NCBI GenBank assembly: GCA_023263235.1 | Contig: JALQXE010000046.1 | Location: 1 to 8,442 of the forward strand | Direction of reading: 5' to 3' | Origin: Sediminibacterium sp. | Lineage (GTDB): Bacteria; Bacteroidota; Bacteroidia; Chitinophagales; Chitinophagaceae | Length of the DNA: 8,442 nucleotides | Shown here: positions 1-5,720 of the stretch, piece by piece | Layout: the number at the start of each line of letters is the position of its first letter | Position numbering within the stretch: the first letter of the stretch is position 1 | Notes under the pieces: generated by a model | Seen by the model: only the letters and a program-made list of their open reading frames with translations | Told to the model about the DNA's origin: nothing | The model's database searches: none | Program-made: the position numbers and the translations under genes

Positions 1-125
1 TATTGGCCGAAATTGAGGTTAAACGAAAGACACCTAAGAAAAAAAGTAATTGGCAAAGTAAGTATGAGCAAATGATGGAGGCTCAAAAAAAAGTACAAGC
101 ACTAAAAGATAAAAATAATAAATAG
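1..125 (+). CDS. C-terminal end of a membrane protein, probably the YidC/Oxa1 insertase (partial)
   Basis: An open frame enters from the left edge (first full codon at base 3) and ends at TAG 123-125, giving 40 residues. The tail is extremely basic and hydrophilic: it contains VKRKTPKKKSNWQSKYEQMM and ends in a Lys/Asn-rich stretch. In Bacteroidota, YidC (inner-membrane insertase that helps insert and fold membrane proteins) typically ends in a Lys-rich cytoplasmic tail of the form KKPxKKSKWQxRLEEM, and this tail resembles it closely. No transmembrane segment or insertase core lies inside the window, so the assignment rests on the tail alone; another protein with a basic tail is possible. A strong hairpin terminator follows directly, which marks this as the last gene of its transcript. 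Confidence 0.5.
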   Translation, partial: LAEIEVKRKTPKKKSNWQSKYEQMMEAQKKVQALKDKNNK

Positions 126-132
126 TATTTGT

Positions 133-164
133 TAAGAAAAGACCCTTGATAGGGTCTTTTCTTA
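133..164 (+). terminator. Strong intrinsic terminator after the YidC-like gene
   Basis: Bases 133-146 (TAAGAAAAGACCCT) are perfectly complementary to 151-164 (AGGGTCTTTTCTTA), a 14-bp stem with a TGAT tetraloop at 147-150. The GC-containing core GACCCT/AGGGTC is followed by TTTTCTT, the usual U-rich exit. Because the outer arm is A-rich on the left, the minus strand reads the same kind of structure, so it could work in both directions. It lies 7 nt after the stop codon of the upstream gene and 15 nt before the next GTG start. Confidence 0.9.
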
Positions 165-179
165 TACACCATTCTCACT

Positions 180-788
180 GTGAAAAGAATACCCCCCATA
201 TTTATTTTTTGCATTCTAATGCCAATTATGTCGCTTTATGCACAAACCAAAAACATTGGTGAATGTGCATTGCAGTATAGTATCGTTCAATTGGATCAAA
301 AAGACACTGTTGGTGTTAAATGGGTTTATGTAAAGGGAGATCAATGTAAAACAACAATACATACTTCGCAATTGGTGCAATCGCTTTATTTTAATGCACA
401 AAGTAAAATAGCTACCATCACTAAAGATATTGGAGAAAGTCATTTTATTCAAGATGTTGTTTATCCGCCAACGGATCAGCCTACATTAATTTCCATGAAA
501 GAAGTGCTATCCGATAGTACTTTTCAAATTTTAGGATATGCATGTAAACAAGTAGAGCTAAAATGGAGTGACGGTATTGTATATCAAATTTGGTATACAC
601 CAGAAATGATTACCACCGTAAGTAATTTTGAAGTTGCATTTAAGGAAGTAGCGGGTTTGGTACTCTGCTACAATGTAATTCCAGTGACTGGAAATGCTAT
701 ACAATATAAAGCAATGAGTATTGATTTTAGTCCAATTCCATTTAGTCAGTTTATTATCAATAAGGATCAATTCCAAATTATTGAATAA
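180..788 (+). CDS. GLPGLI-like (DUF4412-like) secreted protein
   Basis: 202 residues with a clear Sec signal peptide: MKR, a hydrophobic core at residues 5-19, and a likely cleavage after SLYA before Gln22. The start is GTG at 180. The next in-frame Met codons lie inside the signal peptide and would destroy it, and an in-frame stop at 150 limits upstream extension. The pattern ILGYACKQVELKW (117-129), then WYTPEM (138-143), then EVAGLVLCYNV (156-166) matches the order of landmarks in the Bacteroidota GLPGLI family (GYxCKKA..., WYTPEI, GLPGLIL), although the name-giving GLPGLI is degraded here to VAGLVL. Members are exported, predicted beta-rich and without known activity. The mature protein should be periplasmic or at the outer membrane. 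There is no Shine-Dalgarno and no clear promoter between the upstream terminator and the start. The gene converges on the minus-strand gene ending at 832. Confidence 0.75.
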   Translation: MKRIPPIFIFCILMPIMSLYAQTKNIGECALQYSIVQLDQKDTVGVKWVYVKGDQCKTTIHTSQLVQSLYFNAQSKIATITKDIGESHFIQDVVYPPTDQPTLISMKEVLSDSTFQILGYACKQVELKWSDGIVYQIWYTPEMITTVSNFEVAFKEVAGLVLCYNVIPVTGNAIQYKAMSIDFSPIPFSQFIINKDQFQIIE

Positions 789-831
789 AATAACGCGCAT
801 TTAATTGCTGAATATATTAAGACTAAATAGA

Positions 832-1170
832 CTAAGGAGCAGTTGGCGTCTTGAACTTAGAAAGCACATTGTGATGATAAGGAATCACATAAGAGATGTT
901 TCCTTTATTATACATTAAGTAACTGCTATTTGATTTATTATTCTCTTTTGAATTCAATCCAGCCAAACCTTTGTATTGAAAACTTGCTTTTAAAGTTGCA
1001 AAAGTTGCTGTTTTATGAGCAGTAGCATTTAAGTTCCTTAATGAAAATTTTTCAGATGTTTTTTTTGTTTCGATGGTACCTGTAACTATTACGGACGCAT
1101 AAGTATTGTAAGAAACAAGTAAAATACTTGCCAATACTGCAACAGATAATATGTTTTTAATGGTACGCAT
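832..1170 (-). CDS. Small exported protein of unknown function
   Basis: 112 residues starting at the ATG whose complement is at 1168-1170. An in-frame ATG 11 codons upstream (1201-1203) exists, but a TACCTTTG -7 element lies between the two (1179-1186, minus), so only the inner ATG would be on the mRNA. The inner start also gives a textbook signal peptide: MRTIKN, hydrophobic AVLASILLVSY, then NTYA before Ser/Val. The mature part of about 88 residues is polar and basic, rich in Lys, Ser, Thr and Asn, with no cysteine and no membrane segment. It ends in SKFKTPTAP. I cannot place it in a named family. Similar short exported proteins with a signal peptide, a KFSLRNL-like stretch and a C-terminal KFKTP motif seem to occur in Chitinophagaceae, but that is recollection. 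It converges with the GLPGLI-like gene (43-nt gap, no obvious terminator) and diverges from the TPR gene. Confidence 0.7.
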   Translation of the reverse strand: MRTIKNILSVAVLASILLVSYNTYASVIVTGTIETKKTSEKFSLRNLNATAHKTATFATLKASFQYKGLAGLNSKENNKSNSSYLMYNKGNISYVIPYHHNVLSKFKTPTAP

Positions 1171-1178
1171 GATTAATG

Positions 1179-1186
1179 CAAAGGTA
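1179..1186 (-). promoter_or_regulatory. -7 promoter element of the small exported protein
   Basis: On the minus strand the sequence reads TACCTTTG-C, a perfect match to the Bacteroidota -7 consensus TAnnTTTG and identical to the elements before rpsL and fusA. Only 8 nt (CATTAATC) separate it from the ATG, so the transcript should be leaderless or carry just a few untranslated bases. A TTG at the usual -33 spacing is not present; the nearest is 14 nt upstream of the element. Confidence 0.65.
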
Positions 1187-1203
1187 AAACCTTCTTTTAT
1201 CAA

Positions 1204-1361
1204 TTTAAAATAAATCTTTAAACCTGTTGAATGTCAATTGTGAACAACAAAATATGGCAAATAGGAGTGGCTGTGGTATATTTATTCAGTACCTAAGTAG
1301 CCATTTATATCTAAATAATTGGTTATCAATAACTTAATTATAGATTGCAAATATTTTAACT
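1204..1361. other. Divergent intergenic region between the small exported protein and the TPR gene
   Basis: This AT-rich stretch carries the upstream promoter parts of two divergent genes. For the TPR gene there are only weak candidates. One is TTG 1319-1321, a 19-nt spacer, then TAGATTGC at 1341-1348, which departs from TAnnTTTG at two positions. The other is TATATTTA at 1277-1284, one mismatch, with a longer leader. I saw no small ORF, strong hairpin or RNA gene here. Confidence 0.35.
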
Positions 1362-2783
1362 ATGTTTGATCGTCATAAGGAAGAGGAAGGGGGGGATATC
1401 AAAGAACTAATCCTACGTTACCATAATTTAAAGCAGGGCCGATCTAATTCCTATATTGAGGAGGACGATTTTGAGCGTATCATAGAACATTTTGATGAAA
1501 AGGACGAGATAGGAGAAGCAATTCAAGCAGCCAATTTGGCCTTGGATCAATATCCATTTTCGGCTTTGTTAATGATAAAAAAGGCAGATTTGCTGCTGGC
1601 TACACGAAAATATCAAGAGGCTTTAGATTTATTAGATACAGCAGCCTTATATGATCATAAAGATATGAATCTGTTTATTTTAAAAACCGATGCTTATTTA
1701 GCCTTAGATATGCCGGAACAAGCCATCGTGTTATTACAAGAAGCTTTGCATTTATTTGAAGGTGTTGAGCGAACCGAATTGCTATTTGAGTTGGCAGACG
1801 TTTATGATGACCATGAAGCTTTTGACAAAGTATATGATTGTTTGCAATTGGTATTAGAAGAGGACCCAATGAATGAGGAAGCATTGTATAAGATTTGTTT
1901 TTGGACTGATTTTACAGGAAGGAATGAAGAGAGTATTCGTTTGCATAAACGCATCATTGATGAACAACCATATAATGCTTTAGCTTGGTTTAATTTAGCC
2001 GCTGCTTATCAAGGATTAAAATTGCATGAGAAAGCGATTGATGCATATCAATATGCAATTGTGATTGATGAAAAATTTGATTATGCTTATCGTAATATGG
2101 GGGATGCTTATTTACGTATTCGTAAATATAAAGAAGCCATTGAAGCATTGGAAAAAGTGTTGGAATTATCACGTCCCGAAGATGTAATTTATGAAGCGAT
2201 TGGTCATTGTTACCACCGAATGAAAAATTATGCACAAGCACGTTTCCATTATAAAAAAGCGGTGCATTTAAATCCAGACGATAGTAGGTTGTATCAAAAA
2301 ATTGCAGCTACCTACATGCAAGAAGGTCAATGGCAGCAAGCTATTAAACAATTAGAACATGCTATAAGAATTCATAAACATATAAATGAATACTCCATAT
2401 TAATGGGCGAGTGTTTTATGCACTTAGGTGAGTTTAAAGAAGCTGCTGCCTATTTTGGAACAGTAGTAAAAAACAAGCCAAAACAAATTGCTGGTTGGGA
2501 GTCATTAATCAAATGTTTGGTAGCAAATGACCAGTTGGCATTGGCTTTGGAACAAACCGAGATCGCCTACATTTCAACTGCAGGTAAGGTTGTTTTTGTG
2601 TTTTATCGTAGTGCAATTTTATATATGATGCAAAAAACATCCGAAGCATTATTACAATTAGAAATGGCTTTATCAAAATCATCAAACTTAGTAAATAAGC
2701 TAACAAAGTTTTATCCTGAAATGATGCAAGATCCTAAAGTCTCAGAAATGATAAGTAATTATAAAAAGGGAAAACAATCTTAG
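1362..2783 (+). CDS. Cytoplasmic tetratricopeptide-repeat (TPR) protein
   Basis: 473 residues, no signal peptide or membrane segment. After an acidic and charged N-terminal region (1-50) the protein is almost entirely helical repeats of about 34 residues, roughly nine to ten from residue 52 to 440. The most canonical is 205-238 (NALAWFNLAAAYQGLKLHEK then AIDAYQYAIVID), followed by 239-272, 274-306 and 307-340, all with the A-x-x-Y-x-x-A-x-x-x-Y/L pattern and Pro or Asp at repeat ends. The tail (441-473) is basic and non-repeating. TPR solenoids bind partner proteins; the partner is unknown. In other Bacteroidota I recall a similar TPR gene near aroE, sometimes with a DUF368 gene, so the proximity to aroE may be conserved. 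There is no Shine-Dalgarno. A run of seven Gs at 1389-1395 lies at codons 10-12 and is unusual in this AT-rich sequence. Confidence 0.9.
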   Translation: MFDRHKEEEGGDIKELILRYHNLKQGRSNSYIEEDDFERIIEHFDEKDEIGEAIQAANLALDQYPFSALLMIKKADLLLATRKYQEALDLLDTAALYDHKDMNLFILKTDAYLALDMPEQAIVLLQEALHLFEGVERTELLFELADVYDDHEAFDKVYDCLQLVLEEDPMNEEALYKICFWTDFTGRNEESIRLHKRIIDEQPYNALAWFNLAAAYQGLKLHEKAIDAYQYAIVIDEKFDYAYRNMGDAYLRIRKYKEAIEALEKVLELSRPEDVIYEAIGHCYHRMKNYAQARFHYKKAVHLNPDDSRLYQKIAATYMQEGQWQQAIKQLEHAIRIHKHINEYSILMGECFMHLGEFKEAAAYFGTVVKNKPKQIAGWESLIKCLVANDQLALALEQTEIAYISTAGKVVFVFYRSAILYMMQKTSEALLQLEMALSKSSNLVNKLTKFYPEMMQDPKVSEMISNYKKGKQS

Positions 2784-2793
2784 TCATTTGAGT

Positions 2794-2801
2794 TAACTTT
2801 G
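2794..2801 (+). promoter_or_regulatory. -7 promoter element of comA-aroE
   Basis: TAACTTTG, followed by CGC, matches TAnnTTTG perfectly and lies 11 nt after the TPR stop codon and 19 nt before the comA ATG. It suggests that comA-aroE has its own promoter rather than relying only on read-through from the TPR gene. No TTG at the expected -33 position (it would fall in the 3' end of the TPR gene) could be seen. Confidence 0.55.
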
Positions 2802-2820
2802 CGCATCTCAAGTATTTTAT

Positions 2821-3585
2821 ATGAATAATTTTAATTTATCACAAATTCCAGAACGTACGCGTAAGCCAAGAAAGAGTGGGTTAACAATGGTAATGGATAA
2901 GGGTTTGAGTTTTAATGAAGCCGAAAATTTTATAAGTATTTCTGGTATTCACACCGATGTAGTAAAATTGGGTTTTGGAACCTCCATGGTGACACCCAAT
3001 TTAAGAGCCAAAATTGAGTTATATCAATCACATAATATCCCAGTTTATTTTGGGGGTACCCTTTTTGAAGCCTATGTAATTAGAAATCAATTTGAAGATT
3101 ATATCGCAATGTGTAAGGATTATAAAATTGATTTGATTGAAGTGAGTGATGGTTCCATTGAAATTCCACACGCCGAAAAATGCGGTTATATTGAAAAAAT
3201 TTCAAAAATTTCTAAAGTAATTAGTGAAGTTGGAAGCAAAGATGCTGCTCATATTATTCCACCTTATAAATGGATTGAGCTAATGAGTGCTGAATTGAGT
3301 GCTGGTTCGGAATATGTAATTGCGGAAGCGCGTGAAGCAGGTAATGTTGGAATATATCGAGGCAGCGGAGAAGTGCGTGAGGGATTGGTTCAAGAAATTT
3401 TAACTAAAATTCCTGCTGAAAGAATTTTATGGGAAGCGCCTCAAAAAGCACAACAGCTCTATTTTTTAGAATTGATAGGATGTAATGTAAACCTTGGAAA
3501 TATTGCGCCTTCTGAAGTCATTCCATTGGAGGCAATGAGAATCGGATTAAGAGGCGATACTTTTCATTTATACTTAAATAAATAG
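2821..3585 (+). CDS. comA: Phosphosulfolactate synthase, ComA family
   Basis: 254 residues, the normal size for this (beta/alpha)8-barrel family. In archaea and some bacteria ComA adds sulfite to phosphoenolpyruvate to give (R)-phosphosulfolactate, the first step toward coenzyme M or sulfolactate. Visible family landmarks are DVVKLGFGTS (46-55), IEVSDGSIEI (106-115), VISEVGSKD (133-141), EAREAGNVGIYRGSGEVR (169-186), and the highly conserved C-terminal part ILWEAPQKAQQ (202-212), NVNLGNIAPSEVIPLEAMR (222-240), GLRGDTF (242-248). No gap or truncation is seen. Family membership is secure; the reaction in this organism is not, because the later enzymes (ComB phosphatase, ComC dehydrogenase, ComDE decarboxylase) are absent nearby and plant HSA32 shows that relatives may have other roles. 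Its stop codon is 2 nt from the aroE start, so the two are almost certainly cotranscribed. Confidence 0.9.
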   Translation: MNNFNLSQIPERTRKPRKSGLTMVMDKGLSFNEAENFISISGIHTDVVKLGFGTSMVTPNLRAKIELYQSHNIPVYFGGTLFEAYVIRNQFEDYIAMCKDYKIDLIEVSDGSIEIPHAEKCGYIEKISKISKVISEVGSKDAAHIIPPYKWIELMSAELSAGSEYVIAEAREAGNVGIYRGSGEVREGLVQEILTKIPAERILWEAPQKAQQLYFLELIGCNVNLGNIAPSEVIPLEAMRIGLRGDTFHLYLNK

Positions 3586-3587
3586 TT

Positions 3588-4337
3588 GTGCGTCATTTTG
3601 GATTAATTGGTTTCCCATTATCACACTCATTCTCGCAAGGATATTTCAAAGAAAAATTTGAGCGTGAAAAGATTGGAGATGCATTTTATGAGAATTATCC
3701 AATACCTTCTATCCAAGCATTTACTAGCTTATGGGATGCGGATAAAAATTTGCAAGGATTAAATGTAACCATTCCTTATAAAAAAGAAGTTATTCCTTTT
3801 TTACAACACCCATCATCTGTTGTTAAATCAATTAATGCCTGTAATTGTATACGAAAATTTAACGGCGCATTGTATGGTTATAATACGGATGTAATTGGTT
3901 TTGAAAATTCCTTATTGCCATTTTTAAAACCTCATCATACCCATGCATTATTATTAGGTACCGGTGGCGCTGCTGCCGCGGTTGAGTGGGTGTTTAAAAA
4001 ATTACATATAACTTATCAAATTGTTTCAAGAACTGCTGGTGTTGGTTGCATAAGTTATGACCAAGTAACACCTGCTATCATGGCATCGCATACCTTGGTT
4101 ATAAATACCAGCCCCTTGGGTATGTACCCCAATTTAAATCAAGCACCTGAATTGCCATATGCAGCAATGGGGGCACAACATCATTTGTTTGATTTAATAT
4201 ATAATCCAAGTGAAACCTTGTTTTTGCAAAAAGGGGCAGCGCAAGGTGCAAGCATTCAAAACGGTTTAGAGATGTTACATATTCAAGCCGAAAAAAGTTG
4301 GGAAATATGGAATGCAACAACGCCTTTGGAACAATAA
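3588..4337 (+). CDS. aroE: Shikimate dehydrogenase (NADP+)
   Basis: 249 residues; reduces 3-dehydroshikimate to shikimate with NADPH in the cytoplasm, the fourth step of the chorismate pathway to aromatic amino acids. Substrate-domain motifs are GFPLSHSFS (8-16) and LNVTIPYKKEV (58-68), with Lys65 in the position of the catalytic Lys of E. coli AroE, and NTD (99-101) with the catalytic partner Asp101. The Rossmann nucleotide site is LLGTGGAAAAV (122-132). NTSPLGMYP (173-181), DLIYNP (202-207) and NGLEMLHIQAEKSWEIW (225-241) complete the family signature. It is slightly short compared with the 270-residue enzymes but lacks nothing essential. The start is GTG at 3588, 2 nt after the comA stop, which implies coupled translation. 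No convincing terminator was seen in the 42-nt gap to the convergent rdgB. Confidence 0.95.
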   Translation: MRHFGLIGFPLSHSFSQGYFKEKFEREKIGDAFYENYPIPSIQAFTSLWDADKNLQGLNVTIPYKKEVIPFLQHPSSVVKSINACNCIRKFNGALYGYNTDVIGFENSLLPFLKPHHTHALLLGTGGAAAAVEWVFKKLHITYQIVSRTAGVGCISYDQVTPAIMASHTLVINTSPLGMYPNLNQAPELPYAAMGAQHHLFDLIYNPSETLFLQKGAAQGASIQNGLEMLHIQAEKSWEIWNATTPLEQ

Positions 4338-4379
4338 GAATCGAGTGTTTTATTCTGATCTCCCATTGCCAAATTAAAT

Positions 4380-4982
4380 TTACACTTCACGAAAATTCCT
4401 TAGAAATTCAAAAAGTTGGGTAACTGCTTTTTGACGATGACTGAATTTATTTTTTTCATCCATACTCATTTCTGCAAAACTTTTATCAGCTCCTTCTGGA
4501 ATAAAAATGGGGTCGTAGCCAAAACCTTTCTCTCCATTCATTTCCAATGCAATACGTCCCTTGCAAATCCCTTCAAAATAAATAGTATCTGGTTTGTTAT
4601 TTTTATTTTTCCATAGCAAACATATCACGGTTCTAAATTGTGCATTTCTATTTGTAATATTTTTTAAATTCAATAAAACTTTATCAATGTTAGCCTGAAA
4701 GTCGCGATCCTCACCAGCATAACGCGCGCTTTTAACACCAGGTGCGCCGTTGAGTGCATCTATTTCTAATCCCGTATCCTCACTAAAACAATTTTTATTA
4801 GTAATGGTAAAGATGGTACTTGCTTTTTCAAGCGCATTTTCCTGAAGTGTCTCATGTGGTTCTGGAATGTCAATATCAATGCCAGCTTCACTTAAAGGAA
4901 TGATATTAAAATCGGATCCAACCAATGACTGAATTTCAACAATTTTATTTTTGTTATTGGTTGCAAATATGAGCGTGTGCAT
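4380..4982 (-). CDS. rdgB: XTP/dITP diphosphatase, RdgB/HAM1 family
   Basis: 200 residues. The enzyme hydrolyses non-canonical purine nucleoside triphosphates (dITP, XTP, ITP) to the monophosphate and pyrophosphate, keeping deaminated bases out of DNA and RNA. Landmarks: FATNNKNKIVEI (6-17, substrate phosphate loop), SEDTGLEIDALNGAPGVKSA (67-86) with Asp69 matching the catalytic Asp of E. coli RdgB, ARYAGED (86-92), GFGYDPIF (153-160), SFAEMSMDEKNKFSHRQKA (168-186). The frame is open further upstream to 5063, but that extension is a hydrophobic stretch overlapping the upstream gene; the family begins at MHTLIFATNN, so the ATG at 4980-4982 is chosen. A 47-nt gap separates it from the hypothetical gene upstream. 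TCAATTTG (5007-5014, minus; one mismatch to TAnnTTTG) could be a promoter of its own. It converges on aroE. Confidence 0.95.
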   Translation of the reverse strand: MHTLIFATNNKNKIVEIQSLVGSDFNIIPLSEAGIDIDIPEPHETLQENALEKASTIFTITNKNCFSEDTGLEIDALNGAPGVKSARYAGEDRDFQANIDKVLLNLKNITNRNAQFRTVICLLWKNKNNKPDTIYFEGICKGRIALEMNGEKGFGYDPIFIPEGADKSFAEMSMDEKNKFSHRQKAVTQLFEFLRNFREV

Positions 4983-5029
4983 TGTAATGAAGTGTATTGA
5001 TGAAAGCAAATTGATTGAAAAGAAAAGAA

Positions 5030-5608
5030 TTATAATCCGAATAGTTGCTTTAATAAAATCCAAAGTGTTCCTTTCTCTATTTTAGCTTCTGCTCCGGTAC
5101 CTTGCATGGTTGATAATGCTTTGCTAAAAAACAAACGAGTGTCACCCAACGCATTTACTTTATACAAAGTATTGGGTAGTTTAATTTTTAAATCTGCACT
5201 AGCAATATCAAAACACATAATCAAAGTTGAAGGGAGTGTTTCTAAAATTTGATGTAAGCTGGTTTCTTGATTACCAATATTCACTAAAGCAATATCTGCA
5301 ATGGTGAGTTTGCAGGCATTTAAAATAGAAGTAAGTAATATAAAATCTGTTTCGTTTAAATACACAGAATTTGGGTCGTTAACAATAACCAATATTTTTT
5401 TATGATGATCCCCTAAATGTTTTAATGGTCCGGTTGATTTTTTAACTTTTGGCAGTTCAATAGGAGCAATATTGGAAGGAGTTGAGGAAACGAGTTCTTC
5501 TTTATTTTGATTTTTTTCCGCCTTTTTTTCGCTTTCAGGCAATACCAAAGTATCTTTATATAAAGAAACCAATACGGAGGCCGGCAATATTGTTTTTGGA
5601 TCTTGCAT
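5030..5608 (-). CDS. Conserved-looking hypothetical protein, possible DNA polymerase III psi-like fold
   Basis: 192 residues, no signal peptide or membrane segment. Three parts are visible. Residues 1-25 form a hydrophobic patch (ILPASVLVSLYKDTLVL). Residues 26-66 are a Lys/Glu/Ser/Pro-rich linker that looks disordered. Residues 70-192 look like an alpha/beta domain: KKILVIVND (70-78), LTSILNACKLTIADIALVN (92-110), STLIMCFDI (127-135), and a final helix TLWILLKQLFGL (181-192). I do not recognise a named family with confidence. The layout of a strand ending in a VND-like turn, a helix of the form LxxIL, then a strand with 'ALVN' is reminiscent of HolD, the psi subunit of the clamp loader, where VANDLPALT is followed by a similar helix. 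This is a weak resemblance by eye. The gene precedes rdgB on the same strand and diverges from ilvE. Confidence 0.75.
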   Translation of the reverse strand: MQDPKTILPASVLVSLYKDTLVLPESEKKAEKNQNKEELVSSTPSNIAPIELPKVKKSTGPLKHLGDHHKKILVIVNDPNSVYLNETDFILLTSILNACKLTIADIALVNIGNQETSLHQILETLPSTLIMCFDIASADLKIKLPNTLYKVNALGDTRLFFSKALSTMQGTGAEAKIEKGTLWILLKQLFGL

Positions 5609-5639
5609 TGAATCGGAAAATTAAATGAATTGATTCAAT
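5607..5639. repeat. 8-bp inverted repeat overlapping the start codon of the hypothetical gene
   Basis: ATTGAATC (5607-5614) and GATTCAAT (5632-5639) are perfect inverted repeats separated by 17 AT-rich bases. One arm includes the last two bases of the minus-strand start codon (5606-5608). It lies in the region shared with the divergent ilvE promoter, so it could be an operator or an RNA hairpin that hides the start codon; it may also be chance. Confidence 0.35.
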
Positions 5640-5653
5640 AAGAAAAATAACAC

Positions 5654-5684
5654 TTGTTAGTTATCTCTATTTTATGTTACTTTG
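5654..5684 (+). promoter_or_regulatory. Promoter of ilvE
   Basis: TTG at 5654-5656, a 20-nt spacer, then TTACTTTG at 5677-5684 (one mismatch to TAnnTTTG), followed by CGC as in the comA promoter. Transcription would start near 5690, leaving a leader of about 30 nt before the ATG. AGGAG at 5697-5701 lies 19 nt before the ATG, too far to be a normal ribosome binding site. Confidence 0.6.
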
Positions 5685-5720
5685 CGCTCAAATTTTAGGA
5701 GCCCTTAAAACATTTATATT

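Noticed and set aside
1171..1203. Upstream ATG adding 11 residues to the small exported protein
   Set aside because: A perfect -7 promoter element lies between this ATG and the inner one, and the extension would spoil the signal peptide.
1675..1884. Antisense open frame within the TPR gene (others at 1990-2241 and 2509-2706)
   Set aside because: All are antisense to well-supported TPR repeats, with no promoter and no recognisable product.
4338..4379. Possible terminator between aroE and rdgB (AGAAT/ATTCT near 4337-4363)
   Set aside because: Only 5 AT-rich pairs around a 10-nt or longer loop and no T-run; too weak to call.
4983..5063. 27-residue N-terminal extension of RdgB, hydrophobic and resembling a signal peptide
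   Set aside because: RdgB is a cytoplasmic enzyme whose family begins at MHTLIFATNN; the extension overlaps the 3' end of the upstream gene by 34 nt in another frame and has no family support.
5697..5701. AGGAG as the ribosome binding site of ilvE
   Set aside because: It lies 19 nt before the ATG, well outside the working distance, and the other genes here lack such sites.
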